A stretch of 64,000 nt of DNA from Peribacillus sp. Bi96 (GCF_918698115.1 NZ_CAKKLV010000002.1:406423-470422), one strand, 5' to 3'. Shown: positions 1-8,824, counted from the first letter of the stretch. The notes: generated by a model from the letters alone, not told the origin. Numbers and translations: made by a program.

Positions 1-471
1 AGTTTGGTTAAGCACAGCACGAATTCCACCCACAGAAGCAACATTCACCACTGCCCCTGTCCCTTGTTCTTTCATGATTGGCAGAATGTATTTCATACCA
101 TAAAATACACCATTGATATTGATGTCCGTTACTTTGTTGAAAACCTCACTATCGTATTCCGCTGTAGGTGCCTGTTTACCTTCGATACCAGCATTATTAT
201 AGAATCCATCGACTCTACTGTATTTCCTGACTGTTTCGTCTACATAGTTTTTTACTGCTTCTTCATCCGATACGTCTGCAGTCATCAAAAGCACTTCAGA
301 ATTTGGTGCAATTTCCAAGATTAATTTTTTTGTTACTTCTAAAGATGAATGGTTTAAATCAACTAAAGAAAGTTTTGCTCCTTCTTTAGCCATTTCCAAT
401 GCAGCTGCTTGTCCTAAACCTGATCCTGCACCAGTTATGATTACAACTTTCCCATCGAATCGTTTGCTCAT
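1..471 (-). CDS. SDR-family oxidoreductase, C-terminal end cut by window edge
   Basis: Reading the minus strand from an ATG at 471 gives MSKRFDGKVVIITGAGSGLG, the Rossmann TGxxxGxG motif, followed by the NNAG motif further on. The frame stays open to base 1, so the catalytic Tyr/Lys and the C-terminus lie outside the window. A GGGGAG ribosome binding site precedes the ATG. It is the last visible gene of a three-gene SDR operon (50 bp after the next one) and is probably an NAD(P)-dependent alcohol/ketone oxidoreductase. Substrate unknown. Confidence 0.88.
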   Translation of the reverse strand, partial: MSKRFDGKVVIITGAGSGLGQAAALEMAKEGAKLSLVDLNHSSLEVTKKLILEIAPNSEVLLMTADVSDEEAVKNYVDETVRKYSRVDGFYNNAGIEGKQAPTAEYDSEVFNKVTDININGVFYGMKYILPIMKEQGTGAVVNVASVGGIRAVLNQT

Positions 472-521
472 ATGTCAAAACTCCCCTTTATGTTAGTTGG
501 AAATCTATTTGATTATACTGA

Positions 522-1274
522 TTACCCCTTAAAGCTTAAGAATCCATCATCAACAGGAATGACTTGTCCATTTATGGCATCAGCTTTTTCAGAGAATAAG
601 AACGTTACAACTTCAGCAACTTTTTCTGGCTGAATCAATTTTTTCCTCATATGGAGTTGTGCCAAACTGTCCAGGAATTCTTGATTATCACCAATGATCG
701 GAGTTTCGATAAAACCTGGTGCCACACCGACAACACGAATCCCATATTGCGCAAGTTCAATAGCGCCAGATTTAGTCATGGCGATGACTGCAGCTTTTGC
801 CGCATGGTAGTTAAAGCTGCCAATTGAAACCATCGTCCCATATATTGAGGCTGTATTAACAATCGTTGCGCCGGTTACACCAAGCTCCACCATCTTCCTT
901 GCTGCAAAATACATGCCATAGTAAACACCGTGTTGGTCAACATCCACGACTCTGTGGTAAGACTCTGGATCCATCTCTAAAAATGGTTTTACAAGCCCAA
1001 TTCCAGCATTATTGAAAATGCCATCGATGGTGCCATGTTTGGCAACTGCAGCTTCAACCATCGCTTCAACTTGTTCCGCTTTAGCTACATCCACTTTCAC
1101 AAAAGAAGCTGTGCCTCCCTTTTGTTGAATAGTCTCAGCCGTTTCTTTAGCGGCCACATCATTGTAATCCGCCGCGACGACAATAGCTCCCTGTTCAGCT
1201 AATTTATATGCCGTTTCCTTTCCTATTCCACTGCCTGCTCCTGTAATTACTATGACTTTTCCTTCTAAACTCAT
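522..1274 (-). CDS. SDR-family NAD(P)-dependent oxidoreductase
   Basis: A full-length classical SDR of 250 residues. The cofactor motif TGAGSGIG is at residues 11-18, NNAG at 88-91, and catalytic Ser143, Tyr156 and Lys160 are in SDR order. D36 after the second beta strand suggests NAD(H) preference (inference). A GGGGG ribosome binding site precedes the ATG. It sits 34 bp downstream of the next SDR gene and so is probably co-transcribed with it. Substrate cannot be read from the sequence; three different SDRs in a row under a GntR regulator suggest one catabolic route for a hydroxylated compound. Confidence 0.92.
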   Translation of the reverse strand: MSLEGKVIVITGAGSGIGKETAYKLAEQGAIVVAADYNDVAAKETAETIQQKGGTASFVKVDVAKAEQVEAMVEAAVAKHGTIDGIFNNAGIGLVKPFLEMDPESYHRVVDVDQHGVYYGMYFAARKMVELGVTGATIVNTASIYGTMVSIGSFNYHAAKAAVIAMTKSGAIELAQYGIRVVGVAPGFIETPIIGDNQEFLDSLAQLHMRKKLIQPEKVAEVVTFLFSEKADAINGQVIPVDDGFLSFKG

Positions 1275-1308
1275 GTATTCGTCCCCCTATAATAAAGTTT
1301 TTTGCTTA

Positions 1309-2097
1309 TTAGATTAAAATGGCCCCGCCATCGATTACAAGTTCTTGACCCGTAATGTGGCTGGAAAGATCGGATACTAAGTACATCATTAGATTTGCAA
1401 TTTCCTGCGGCTCAGCATATCGGCCATCAGGAGTCGTTGCTTCCAATTGCTTTCTAGCCGTTTCAGCTGCCGCGGAATCACCTTGACCAAAGCCGCTTTC
1501 TATCGACCGCATCATAGCCGTGTTGACGACACCTGGGCAGACGGCATTCACCCGGACACCGTGGGGAGCAGCTTCGACGCCAGCTGTTTTCGTCATTCCA
1601 AGAACCGCATGTTTACTTGCGCCATACGCCACCATGTTTGGCGTTGCCAGTAACCCAGCTCCAGAAGCAGTATTCACGACCGCCCCGCTTTTTTGTTCAA
1701 TCATATGGGGCAATACATGTTTTAAGCCCAAGAAAACGCCGCGTACATTTATTGACATTAATTGATCGAAAACCTCAGTAGGATAATCGATAAGCGGCAT
1801 GATTTTGCCTTCCCACCCTGCATTGTTCAGGAAAATATCGATTTTCCCATAAGAATCTATCGTTTTTTGAACATAATTTTTGATATCGTCTTCCTTTGAA
1901 ACATCGGCTTTAACGAACTTCGCTTCGCCGCCTTTTTCTTTGATTTCATTTACCGTTAACATGCCAGCCTCTTCGGAAAGGTCTACAACAACAACTTTAG
2001 CTCCATTTTCTGAAAGTGTAATAGACGCTGCCAGGCCGATTCCCCCGCCGCCACCGGTAACAATTGCAACTTTTTCTGTAAAATCAAAAGCTTGCAT
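1309..2097 (-). CDS. SDR-family oxidoreductase, first gene of the operon
   Basis: A 262-residue classical SDR: TGGGGGIG at residues 14-21, NNAG at 91-94, catalytic Ser145, Tyr158 and Lys162, and a C-terminal TGQELVIDGG element typical of the 2,5-diketo-gluconate/3-oxoacyl-ACP reductase-like subfamily. It starts at an ATG behind a GGGAGAAAGGGAG purine run. It is the promoter-proximal gene of the SDR operon and lies next to the GntR gene at 2211-2861, its likely regulator. Confidence 0.92.
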   Translation of the reverse strand: MQAFDFTEKVAIVTGGGGGIGLAASITLSENGAKVVVVDLSEEAGMLTVNEIKEKGGEAKFVKADVSKEDDIKNYVQKTIDSYGKIDIFLNNAGWEGKIMPLIDYPTEVFDQLMSINVRGVFLGLKHVLPHMIEQKSGAVVNTASGAGLLATPNMVAYGASKHAVLGMTKTAGVEAAPHGVRVNAVCPGVVNTAMMRSIESGFGQGDSAAAETARKQLEATTPDGRYAEPQEIANLMMYLVSDLSSHITGQELVIDGGAILI

Positions 2098-2156
2098 AGT
2101 ATTCTCCCTTTCTCCCTTTGATCTTGGTGATGATATTCTTGTTTGAATACGATTAC

Positions 2157-2189
2157 ATCATATCATTATTTTTGTCGATTGTCGACAAT
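2157..2189 (-). promoter_or_regulatory. SDR operon promoter with GntR-type operator
   Basis: On the minus strand a -35 TCGACA (2185-2180) and a -10 TATGAT (2162-2157) are 17 bp apart. The perfect 12-bp palindrome ATTGTCGACAAT (2178-2189) covers the -35. TTGT-N2-ACAA palindromes are typical operators of FCD-type GntR repressors, and a gene for one lies immediately beside it. Assignment to that protein is inference. Confidence 0.6.
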
Positions 2190-2210
2190 TTGATTTTAGA
2201 GTCAAAGACT

Positions 2211-2861
2211 CTACATCACTCCACGATTCAAGGCTTCTTGAATTTCATTTTTTGCTTTTACGAAATCGTCTTCGAGAATGGCCTCAATAGACATTTGTAA
2301 TCTTAAATGGAAATTTTCCATCGTTTCTGTATTCCATTGACTTTGGGCAAAAACCATGAGGATATGACTGGCTTCCTCAAAAAACCTGGATAAAGCTTTG
2401 TTTTTAGCGATTGAAAAAATATATCGAAATATCTGTTCAGCTCTTTTTTGATACTCCATTACATTACTTTTCTCACACTCAACCGTTGCGCTTTCCAAAT
2501 GGTTACGTAATGCTTGCCTATTTTCTGCATGCCACTTCCCTTGGGAAAATTCAATGCCCATCTGAATCAACCCGATCGTAACATCATTGTATTCAACGAT
2601 TTCGTTTTGTGAAAATGGCTTGACGATGGTACCCCGCCTCGGTATTCTCTCAACAATCCCGTCAACCTGCAATAGATAAAGGGCTTCCCGAACTGGTGCG
2701 CGGCTCGTATTCAATTCTTTGGAAATGTCTTCTTCGACGATTTTCTCTCCAGCTTCTATTTCCCCTTCAATGATTTTTTTTAAAATGTGTTTAGCGATTT
2801 GTTGTGGCAGCGATTCTCCAAAATAAATGCCATCTGTAAAATTGGAAGTATTTCCAAACAT
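2211..2861 (-). CDS. GntR-family (FadR/FCD subfamily) transcriptional regulator
   Basis: 216 residues. The N-terminal winged helix has the typical LPQQIAKHILKKIIEGEI start (residues 14-31) and the recognition-helix stretch SRAPVREAL (54-62). An all-helical FCD-like ligand domain fills the rest. It is upstream of the SDR operon in the same direction, 114 bp away, with a matching palindrome in between, so it probably represses that operon until a carboxylate-type ligand binds. A short hairpin (AGAGTC/GACTCT, 2198-2212) overlaps the stop codon. Confidence 0.9.
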   Translation of the reverse strand: MFGNTSNFTDGIYFGESLPQQIAKHILKKIIEGEIEAGEKIVEEDISKELNTSRAPVREALYLLQVDGIVERIPRRGTIVKPFSQNEIVEYNDVTIGLIQMGIEFSQGKWHAENRQALRNHLESATVECEKSNVMEYQKRAEQIFRYIFSIAKNKALSRFFEEASHILMVFAQSQWNTETMENFHLRLQMSIEAILEDDFVKAKNEIQEALNRGVM

Positions 2862-3314
2862 CTTTCAGCACTCCTATACTTCTATAATTAATTTTAGTAT
2901 AACATAAGGATAGGAATTAACTTCCTTATAATTTTACAGCACCTGTTATGGAAGTGACCAAGAATAATGTAGTAAACCATGTCAGATGGAAAAGCTCAGA
3001 AAGATTGTGACCGAACGCCTCTTCGAAGTGTGTACATATCCTCTTTTTCCGGTAGATACAACAAATATAGAGCCCAATTCATAAGAGGTCTCCTTGTGTA
3101 CTTTGTTAATCCACAAGCCGAGGTTTTGCTGGATCGCAGTTTGGTTTTTCCGAGTTTGTCAATTCAGTGAGTTTCGTTAAATAATAACATTCTTCACGCT
3201 ACTTATGATCTGCCATTATTTGTATTCTTTAGCCTACAAACTTATTAATAAATTATGGACGATTTATCATTGCCTAATCTTTTAAATTGCTTTTTATATG
3301 GTTCCAGCTGGATT

Positions 3315-3404
3315 ACTGTAGATTTACTCTACATAGTTCGTGAGCTTGGCCATCCTTCAACGGAGCTGCGGAAGTTATTCCCTAAACATCTTGGGCTTAC
3401 GTGA
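3315..3404 (+). pseudogene. possible IS3-type OrfA relic
   Basis: One frame reads VRELGHPSTELRKLF, resembling the RELGYPSxxxLxxWY stretch in OrfA of IS3-family elements, and stops at 3402. Nothing else of an insertion sequence is readable. The rest of the 2862-3553 gap shows no gene I can support. Confidence 0.3.
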
Positions 3405-3553
3405 TCCATAATTATAGATGTTGACAGGATTAACGATTCCGTGGGCGGGTATGTTAGTAACATAAGTTTCTGTCTAAGCACTCTTTTCTTGAACAACATA
3501 TGCCTGCATGTCAGTTAGGTGGATGCTGAATATAAATACAATACTTATAAAGT

Positions 3554-3605
3554 AGGGGTTCTTTTTTAAAGGATTGATAATCACTTTAAAATACCCCTGT
3601 TTTTT
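3554..3605 (+). terminator. intrinsic terminator or attenuator in the leader of the antiporter gene
   Basis: AGGGGT (3554-3559) pairs with ACCCCT (3593-3598), with TTTTAAAG/CTTTAAAA extending the stem, followed by a T run (3600-3605). It points along the plus strand, yet no plus-strand gene lies upstream and the antiporter starts 63 bp downstream. It therefore more probably acts as a leader attenuator than as an end-of-gene terminator. No riboswitch fold was recognised upstream. Confidence 0.55.
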
Positions 3606-3668
3606 ATCCTTTTAATAAAGGAATATTTGGTTGGGCCCACAGACTATTAAAGAAGATAGGGGGACTCT

Positions 3669-5735
3669 ATGTCATTTTTAATCACTTTGCTCGGATTATT
3701 AATTTCCATAATACTCGCTACAGTATTAAATGCCAAATGGTCTCGTATTCCACTACCGATTTACCAGATAGCCATCGGAGCAGCCCTTTCATTATTGCCA
3801 CTTCGCTTATCATTGGATTTTCATTCGGAATTATTTATGATTTGTGTCATAGCTCCACTACTCTTTACAGAAGGGAAAAATACCTCACGAAAAGAAATGC
3901 TTGAATTGCGCAAGCCTATTCTGTTATTGGCATTTGGGTTGGTTTTTGTGACTGTGTTTGCAGGAGGGTATTTCATACACTGGTTAATACCGGATATGCC
4001 AATGGCTGTTGCTTTTGCTTTGGCAGCTACAATTACCCCTACGGACGCGGTAGCAGTTCACTCGATTACAAAAGGATTGAAGTTGCCGGGAAATATGATG
4101 CCGATCCTTGAAGGAGAATCACTTTTCAATGATGCCGCCGGAATCGTTGCTTTTAAAGTTGCCTTGGCCGCTGCTTTAACAGGTGTTTTTTCTATAAAAG
4201 ACGCTTCGCTTAATTTTATATTTGTGGCCTTAGGGGGAATCATAATCGGCCTCCTTTTGGGCTATTTAATCGTTAAATTGCGATTGTTTTTACGGATTCA
4301 TGGACTCGAAGAAATTTCCATGTCTATCGTAATTGAGTTGATTACACCTTTTGTCATCTATATGGCAGCTGAAGAATTCCATGTTTCCGGAATCCTCGCA
4401 GTGGTTTCAGCAGGTGTCATTCATGGCATTGAGCGGGACCGCCTTCAGAGTTCAACAACTAAATTGCAAATTGTATCGACCAATACATGGTCAGTATTAG
4501 GTTATTTACTGAATGGGCTTGCATTTACTTTATTAGGATTTATGTTGCCGAGCGTTTATCAGGAAATCGAGTCCAACTTAAATAGGGGTGCTCTCTTTGG
4601 AATAAGTGTATTGATCGTTCTTTTATTATTGGTGATCCGCTTCATTTGGGTATACATCCTGCATGATACTTTCACAAAAAACAGAGTGAATCCATTAGAG
4701 CAATTCATTATGTCCCGAATCCATCGCGAAGAGATCAAAGTCACCGATGATAAGAATGTTACAAGATCACGATATGCATTATTGACATCCGTTTGCGGCA
4801 TTCACGGAACCATTACATTAGCTACCGCTTTATCCTTGCCATACTTTATGCCGGATGACACCTTATTCCCTATGCGTAATACTGTCTTGTTTATCGCAGC
4901 TTGCGTTATTTTGTTAAGTGTCTTCTTGGCAACGGTTCTCTTGCCGATACTTGTAAAGACACCGACTGAATATGCAGATGAACGCCTAACCTCTGAGGAA
5001 GCTTATAAAATTGTATTAACAAAAACGATCAATCAGCTGAGCAAAGAATCAAACATGGACAATCAAAAAGCGGTTTATCAAGTAATGGATGATTTAAATG
5101 AACAACTGATAGATTTGGAACGAGGCATTACGAATAGACCGGACAATCGGACAATACAGAACTTAGTGGAGCAAGGGGCCATTGCGGAATTGGAAGTCGT
5201 TTCTGGATTAGTCGAAAAAGGAACTGTATCGGAAACAGCCTTTGAGCTATATAAAGTGTATATTTCCAGAAAATTAAATTACATGCAAAAATCATATCTA
5301 CAAAGAGCTTGGATTTTTTTGCAGGCATTTCTTTTCAAGAAAAAGCTCAATGTCAAATGGGATAAAAAATGGGAAGCAAAATTGGAGGACTCCTTGGATA
5401 AAAACTCGGAACTGATCCGGGAGTTCCGTAAAGCTCAAAAAGAAGCTTCAAAGGAAGCCATTTCGTTAATCAAACAACAAACTACACCAGAAAACCGCCA
5501 TGAAGTCATGCTTGTCATCCAAAGATATAATCGTTACCTGAATCCATTCGGAACTTTAAGTGAAAAAGAAGCAAATCGCTTACACGAAATGGTGAGTCAT
5601 TTTCAATTGAATGCGATGCAAATCGAACGGGATATCATTCAGCAAATGGTTGAAGAGGATCGAATATCCACAAAAACAGCAACTGAGCTTAGACAAAACT
5701 TAATCTATGATGAAATGCTCATGATACAAAATTAA
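3669..5735 (+). CDS. CPA1-family Na+/H+ antiporter (NhaK/NhaP-like)
   Basis: 688 residues, close to the size of the large Bacillus CPA1 antiporters. About twelve membrane segments fill residues 1-430; the ion-binding region reads AATITPTDAVAV (approx. 117-128) and GESLFNDAAGIV (approx. 149-160), the paired motif of the NhaP/NHE branch. Residues 440-688 form a charged, helical cytosolic domain of the regulatory kind seen in NhaK. Expected role: Na+ (or K+/Li+) efflux against protons for pH and salt homeostasis. A GGGGG ribosome binding site precedes the ATG. It stands alone, behind the leader hairpin at 3554-3605. Confidence 0.93.
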   Translation: MSFLITLLGLLISIILATVLNAKWSRIPLPIYQIAIGAALSLLPLRLSLDFHSELFMICVIAPLLFTEGKNTSRKEMLELRKPILLLAFGLVFVTVFAGGYFIHWLIPDMPMAVAFALAATITPTDAVAVHSITKGLKLPGNMMPILEGESLFNDAAGIVAFKVALAAALTGVFSIKDASLNFIFVALGGIIIGLLLGYLIVKLRLFLRIHGLEEISMSIVIELITPFVIYMAAEEFHVSGILAVVSAGVIHGIERDRLQSSTTKLQIVSTNTWSVLGYLLNGLAFTLLGFMLPSVYQEIESNLNRGALFGISVLIVLLLLVIRFIWVYILHDTFTKNRVNPLEQFIMSRIHREEIKVTDDKNVTRSRYALLTSVCGIHGTITLATALSLPYFMPDDTLFPMRNTVLFIAACVILLSVFLATVLLPILVKTPTEYADERLTSEEAYKIVLTKTINQLSKESNMDNQKAVYQVMDDLNEQLIDLERGITNRPDNRTIQNLVEQGAIAELEVVSGLVEKGTVSETAFELYKVYISRKLNYMQKSYLQRAWIFLQAFLFKKKLNVKWDKKWEAKLEDSLDKNSELIREFRKAQKEASKEAISLIKQQTTPENRHEVMLVIQRYNRYLNPFGTLSEKEANRLHEMVSHFQLNAMQIERDIIQQMVEEDRISTKTATELRQNLIYDEMLMIQN

Positions 5736-5867
5736 TATCCTATCCAGATTCAATATCTAGACAAGTCGAAAATTGAATATTTTTAAAGATTAGAAATATT
5801 TTTCTTTTTTACCTATTTGAACGGGATCAAATCCCCATAACGTTGCCAACAAGCTGGATCAAAAGGT

Positions 5868-5912
5868 AAAAACCCGGCTACGTCACTTTTACCGTGAATG
5901 GCAGGGTTTTTA
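5868..5912 (-). terminator. terminator retained with the S9 peptidase relic
   Basis: AAAAACCCGGC/GCAGGGTTTTT hairpin nearly identical, with its loop, to the terminator of the intact S9 peptidase gene (23696-23740). On the minus strand it ends in a T run. Confidence 0.6.
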
Positions 5913-6075
5913 CTATTGTAAATGCCTTGAATGATTGATGCGGGATTTCGGGTATTCTCATGATGGACAATTTCCTTCATTGTCCCGCCATTAAATGGAA
6001 CCCCGTAATACTGGGTATTTTCTGTACCGTCTTGATCGAAACCAGCAATGATAAACCTGCTCTCCTTATCATATA
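5868..6075 (-). pseudogene. broken paralogue of the S9 peptidase gene
   Basis: The minus-strand stretch YDKESRFIIAGF...GGTMKEI.HHENTRN matches residues of the intact S9 peptidase at 23774-25576, and the bases after it match that gene's stop region and terminator. About 1.47 kb of the coding sequence between the two is missing. The upstream (5') coding part is also missing: homology ends exactly where a GGGG-initiated Tn3-type terminus begins (6076). The apparent 115-codon frame here is a chimaera of relic, terminator and transposon end, not a gene. Confidence 0.8.
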
Positions 6076-6113
6076 GGGGTCCTACCAACAAAACGCGGAA
6101 AACATACGCTAAG
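6076..6113 (+). repeat. Tn3-family 38-bp terminal inverted repeat
   Basis: Exactly 38 bp beginning GGGGTCCTACC and ending ACGCTAAG, the outer and inner signatures of Tn3-family termini. The inner side points right, toward the DUF1697/vat/vgb genes. The join to S9 peptidase homology is at the first G. No partner end was found to the right. Confidence 0.65.
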
Positions 6114-6151
6114 AGAGTAACATCAGGAAAATACGGGTTTACAACGGTAAG
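6114..6151 (+). repeat. second Tn3-type terminus abutting the first
   Basis: The next 38 bp read AGAGTAACATCAGG...TTTACAACGGTAAG. As I remember the Tn1546 terminus (TCAGGAAAAT-G-CGG-A-TTTACAACG core, ending TAAG), this matches most positions, with the leading GGGG degraded to AGAG. Comparison is from memory and needs ISfinder. Confidence 0.5.
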
Positions 6152-6170
6152 GAAATCCAAATATAAAAAA

Positions 6171-6210
6171 AAGCCTAATTTCTCGCTTTTAACACCTAAA
6201 AATTAGGCTT
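6171..6210. terminator. intrinsic terminator-like hairpin
   Basis: AAGCCTAATTT pairs with AAATTAGGCTT; an A run precedes it and a T-rich tail follows, so it could act on either strand. Confidence 0.5.
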
Positions 6211-6389
6211 TAGTTATTTCATTAAAGCGCCCTTTTCTGGAATATTGATTATGCACTAATTTGTCTTTCTTTTTAATATAAATAACCCAATCCATATTTT
6301 TTGTAACAATCTCTTATCATGCTACTAGTCTGTCACTTTGATCGATAATTTGTGTATATTTTAAGTGTTATTTTGCACATCCAACTATA

Positions 6390-6428
6390 AAACCCAGCTA
6401 CCTTCACATGAGAAGATTAGCTGGGTTT
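6390..6428. terminator. terminator downstream of the DUF1697 gene
   Basis: AAACCCAGCTA pairs with TAGCTGGGTTT around a 17-base loop. It lies about 130 bp past the stop of the minus-strand DUF1697 gene; nothing else is seen in 6211-6560. Confidence 0.55.
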
Positions 6429-6560
6429 CTTAATTATGTACATCCAATCATTTATAGAACTATTCGGATTCGCCTAGTAGGCCCATTGACAGGGTTCTGG
6501 CTCTAATCTGTCAGATATTTTCCGATTACCAGAAAATTGTTCTTGCTAGTATCATGTAAT

Positions 6561-7106
6561 TCACGCCTCTGTTGCTTTCATAAGTTCGTATATTTTGCGA
6601 GTTGTATTTACATTCCTGATTGTTATTTGTTGATATGACTTTGAACCAATGAGTTTAGTCATACCGGATTTGCTAATATTCTTTTTTTCAACCGACCATA
6701 GAATGGCTCCAGGAACGTATTTTACCGTATCAATTTCTGGTTTGATGACCAGCTTATTAAGCACTGACTCATCATTAATTTCGTCCCATAAAAACAGTAC
6801 ATCGCTTCTCATCTGTTGGTCGTTCGTCCATGACTCTGGAAGGGAGTGTATGACTTTTTTTAAATCATGCAAACTACGGACTAAAACTTTGATTTGTAAT
6901 CCGAAGTTTGTATGTATAGCCTCTTCTAAAATATGGGATATTGTTGTTTTTGATTGGCCATTCACTGTGAAAATAATATTACCTGAATTGATATATGTAC
7001 CTACAGAGCTCATACCTACTCGTTCAAAAGTTTTTTTAAGCAACTTCATGTCAATTTTATTTTTCCCACCAACATTGATTCCCCTAAGCAGTGCGACATA
7101 GACCAT
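6561..7106 (-). CDS. DUF1697 family protein
   Basis: 181 residues starting VYVALLRGINVGGKNKI, the hallmark N-terminus of DUF1697 proteins, which are small, cytosolic and of unknown function. Further family features are INSGNIIF (residues 39-46) and a basic C-terminal part. The ATG follows an AGGAGGATTATC ribosome binding site. It is single, 150 bp downstream of the vat gene and separated from it by a hairpin. Confidence 0.9.
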   Translation of the reverse strand: MVYVALLRGINVGGKNKIDMKLLKKTFERVGMSSVGTYINSGNIIFTVNGQSKTTISHILEEAIHTNFGLQIKVLVRSLHDLKKVIHSLPESWTNDQQMRSDVLFLWDEINDESVLNKLVIKPEIDTVKYVPGAILWSVEKKNISKSGMTKLIGSKSYQQITIRNVNTTRKIYELMKATEA

Positions 7107-7180
7107 GATAATCCTCCTAGATCGATTAATTTAATTCAAATGGTGTTTACTGCAGAACTTTCATATAGTGTCTTATCGGC

Positions 7181-7219
7181 AAAAAAGGTTGGATATCTAA
7201 AAAAGTACCTAACTTTTTT
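7181..7219 (-). terminator. terminator of the vgb-vat operon
   Basis: AAAAAAGGTTGG pairs imperfectly with CCTAACTTTTTT. On the minus strand a T run ends the hairpin about 40 bp after the vat stop. Confidence 0.55.
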
Positions 7220-7257
7220 TGTTACCATAACGAGTGCTATAGGCAGTTGTTAATTTG

Positions 7258-7911
7258 TCATATTTTATTTTTCAGGTTTTCTAGATTATCTATATCTCCA
7301 TTTACTATCAAACCAATATGATCAGAAATAACTTCAATATCTAAATTCCACCATTTTATTTCTAGCAATTTGCTAATGATTTCTTCTGAGAAACGGGTTT
7401 TAATTTTCTTTGCAGGGTTTCCTCCAACAATTGTAAATGGTTCTACATCTTTAGTAATAACTGATCTGGCTGCTATAATAGCACCATCACCTATGTTGAT
7501 TCCAGGCATAATGACCGTATCCATCCCAATCCAGACGTCATTTCCAATTATCGTGTCCCCTTTAAACGGCAATTGATCTAGCGTTGGTGTGTATTTCTCC
7601 CAACCTTGTCCAAAAATATTGAACGGATAAGTGGAGAAGCCATCCATCCTATGATTAGCTCCATTCATAATAAACGTTACACCTGGTGCAATGGCACAAA
7701 ATTTCCCTATAACAAGTCGATCACCAAAAAATTCGTAATGATACAACACTTGATCTTCAAAGGATTCTCCATTTTTTGCATCGTAATAAGAATATTCACC
7801 TGCAATAATATTTGGTCTCGTAATTGTATTTTTAATAAATTGTAAAATATTATTTCCTTTAATCGGATATTTATCTGTAGGATTCGGTCCATGCTGCTTA
7901 TTTGATTCCAT
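7258..7911 (-). CDS. vat: streptogramin A O-acetyltransferase (Vat family)
   Basis: 217 residues of the xenobiotic acyltransferase (left-handed beta-helix) family. The N-terminus [14 protein letters not shown], the block GEYSYYD...[13 protein letters not shown], the active-site loop [10 protein letters not shown] (His87, corresponding to the catalytic His of VatA/VatD) and the repeats [17 protein letters not shown] and VGGNPAKKI are all Vat-specific as I know the family. It acetylates the hydroxyl of group A streptogramins (dalfopristin, virginiamycin M) with acetyl-CoA. It follows vgb by 25 bp. A GGTAG/CTACC mini-hairpin (7913-7925) sits just before the ATG and could limit translation. Measured resistance is not implied. 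Confidence 0.93.
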   Translation of the reverse strand: MESNKQHGPNPTDKYPIKGNNILQFIKNTITRPNIIAGEYSYYDAKNGESFEDQVLYHYEFFGDRLVIGKFCAIAPGVTFIMNGANHRMDGFSTYPFNIFGQGWEKYTPTLDQLPFKGDTIIGNDVWIGMDTVIMPGINIGDGAIIAARSVITKDVEPFTIVGGNPAKKIKTRFSEEIISKLLEIKWWNLDIEVISDHIGLIVNGDIDNLENLKNKI

Positions 7912-7936
7912 AGGTAGTCACTACCTTTCATGGTTT

Positions 7937-8824
7937 TTATTCAAAGCTTAACCTGCCTAACTTATTGCATTCCTCAGCGAACCACAAGGCCTTGTCAGGT
8001 CCTACTACCATACCATGTGGCTCCGCATTTTTCGTAGGAATAGGATATTCCGTAATTTCACCGTTTATTGTAATTCGACCTATTTGATTACTTCCCCATT
8101 CAGTGAACCATAAAGCACGATCAGGGCCGGTTACAATTGCGTGTGGACGAGCATTCGGAGTAGGAATGGTAAACTCACTTATTATTCCAGCAGTAGTAAT
8201 TCTGCCAATTTTATTTCCGTTAATTTCTACAAACCAAAGGGCACCATCCGGTCCATTTGTAATACCCACAGGACCAGCCTGTTTTGTGGGTAACTTATAT
8301 GCAGTTACTTCCCCGCCTATCGTAATCCGACCTATTTGATTACTCTGATTCTGAGTAAACCATAGAGCATGATCAGATCCAGCCACAATAAAAGAGGGAT
8401 AAGAATCAGGAATAGGCAAACTATACTCAATAATTTCACCTGATGATAAGATTCTCCCAATTCTATTTCCGTTCATTTCTGTAAACCAAATGTCTCCATT
8501 ATGTCCTTGCGTGATTCCAAAAGGTCCCGAATCACTGTTCGGTAGCGTATATTCAGTAATTTCACCTGTTACTGTTAGTTTACCAATTTTATTTGTCCTA
8601 TTTTCAGTAAACCATATATCACCCTGATCTGTAGAAGTGATAGATAGCACACCTGCATTGACAGTAGGAAGATCAATATGAGTCACTTTACCATCAACAG
8701 TCATTCGACCTATTTGATTCGCTTTATGTTGTGTAAACCATAGGGCACCATCCTTTCCCCTAGTAATTCCATAAGGACCTGAATCTATATAAGGAAGTTC
8801 AAATTCTTCAATTTTTATTCTCAC
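7937..8824 (-). CDS. vgb: streptogramin B lyase (virginiamycin B lyase)
   Basis: 295 residues forming a seven-bladed beta-propeller with repeated (D/A)(L/I)WFTE...N.IGRI units. His228 (NARPHAI), Glu268 and His270 (NAEPHGM) fall at the same positions as the catalytic residues reported for staphylococcal Vgb. The enzyme linearises group B streptogramins by a lyase reaction at the ester bond. Start is GTG at 8824 behind AAAGGAGG with 7-base spacing. With vat downstream it makes a two-gene operon covering both streptogramin components. Confidence 0.94.
   Translation of the reverse strand: MRIKIEEFELPYIDSGPYGITRGKDGALWFTQHKANQIGRMTVDGKVTHIDLPTVNAGVLSITSTDQGDIWFTENRTNKIGKLTVTGEITEYTLPNSDSGPFGITQGHNGDIWFTEMNGNRIGRILSSGEIIEYSLPIPDSYPSFIVAGSDHALWFTQNQSNQIGRITIGGEVTAYKLPTKQAGPVGITNGPDGALWFVEINGNKIGRITTAGIISEFTIPTPNARPHAIVTGPDRALWFTEWGSNQIGRITINGEITEYPIPTKNAEPHGMVVGPDKALWFAEECNKLGRLSFE

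Noticed and set aside
2979..3170. 63-codon plus-strand frame in the 2.9-3.7 kb gap
   Set aside because: No ribosome binding site, no recognisable motif.
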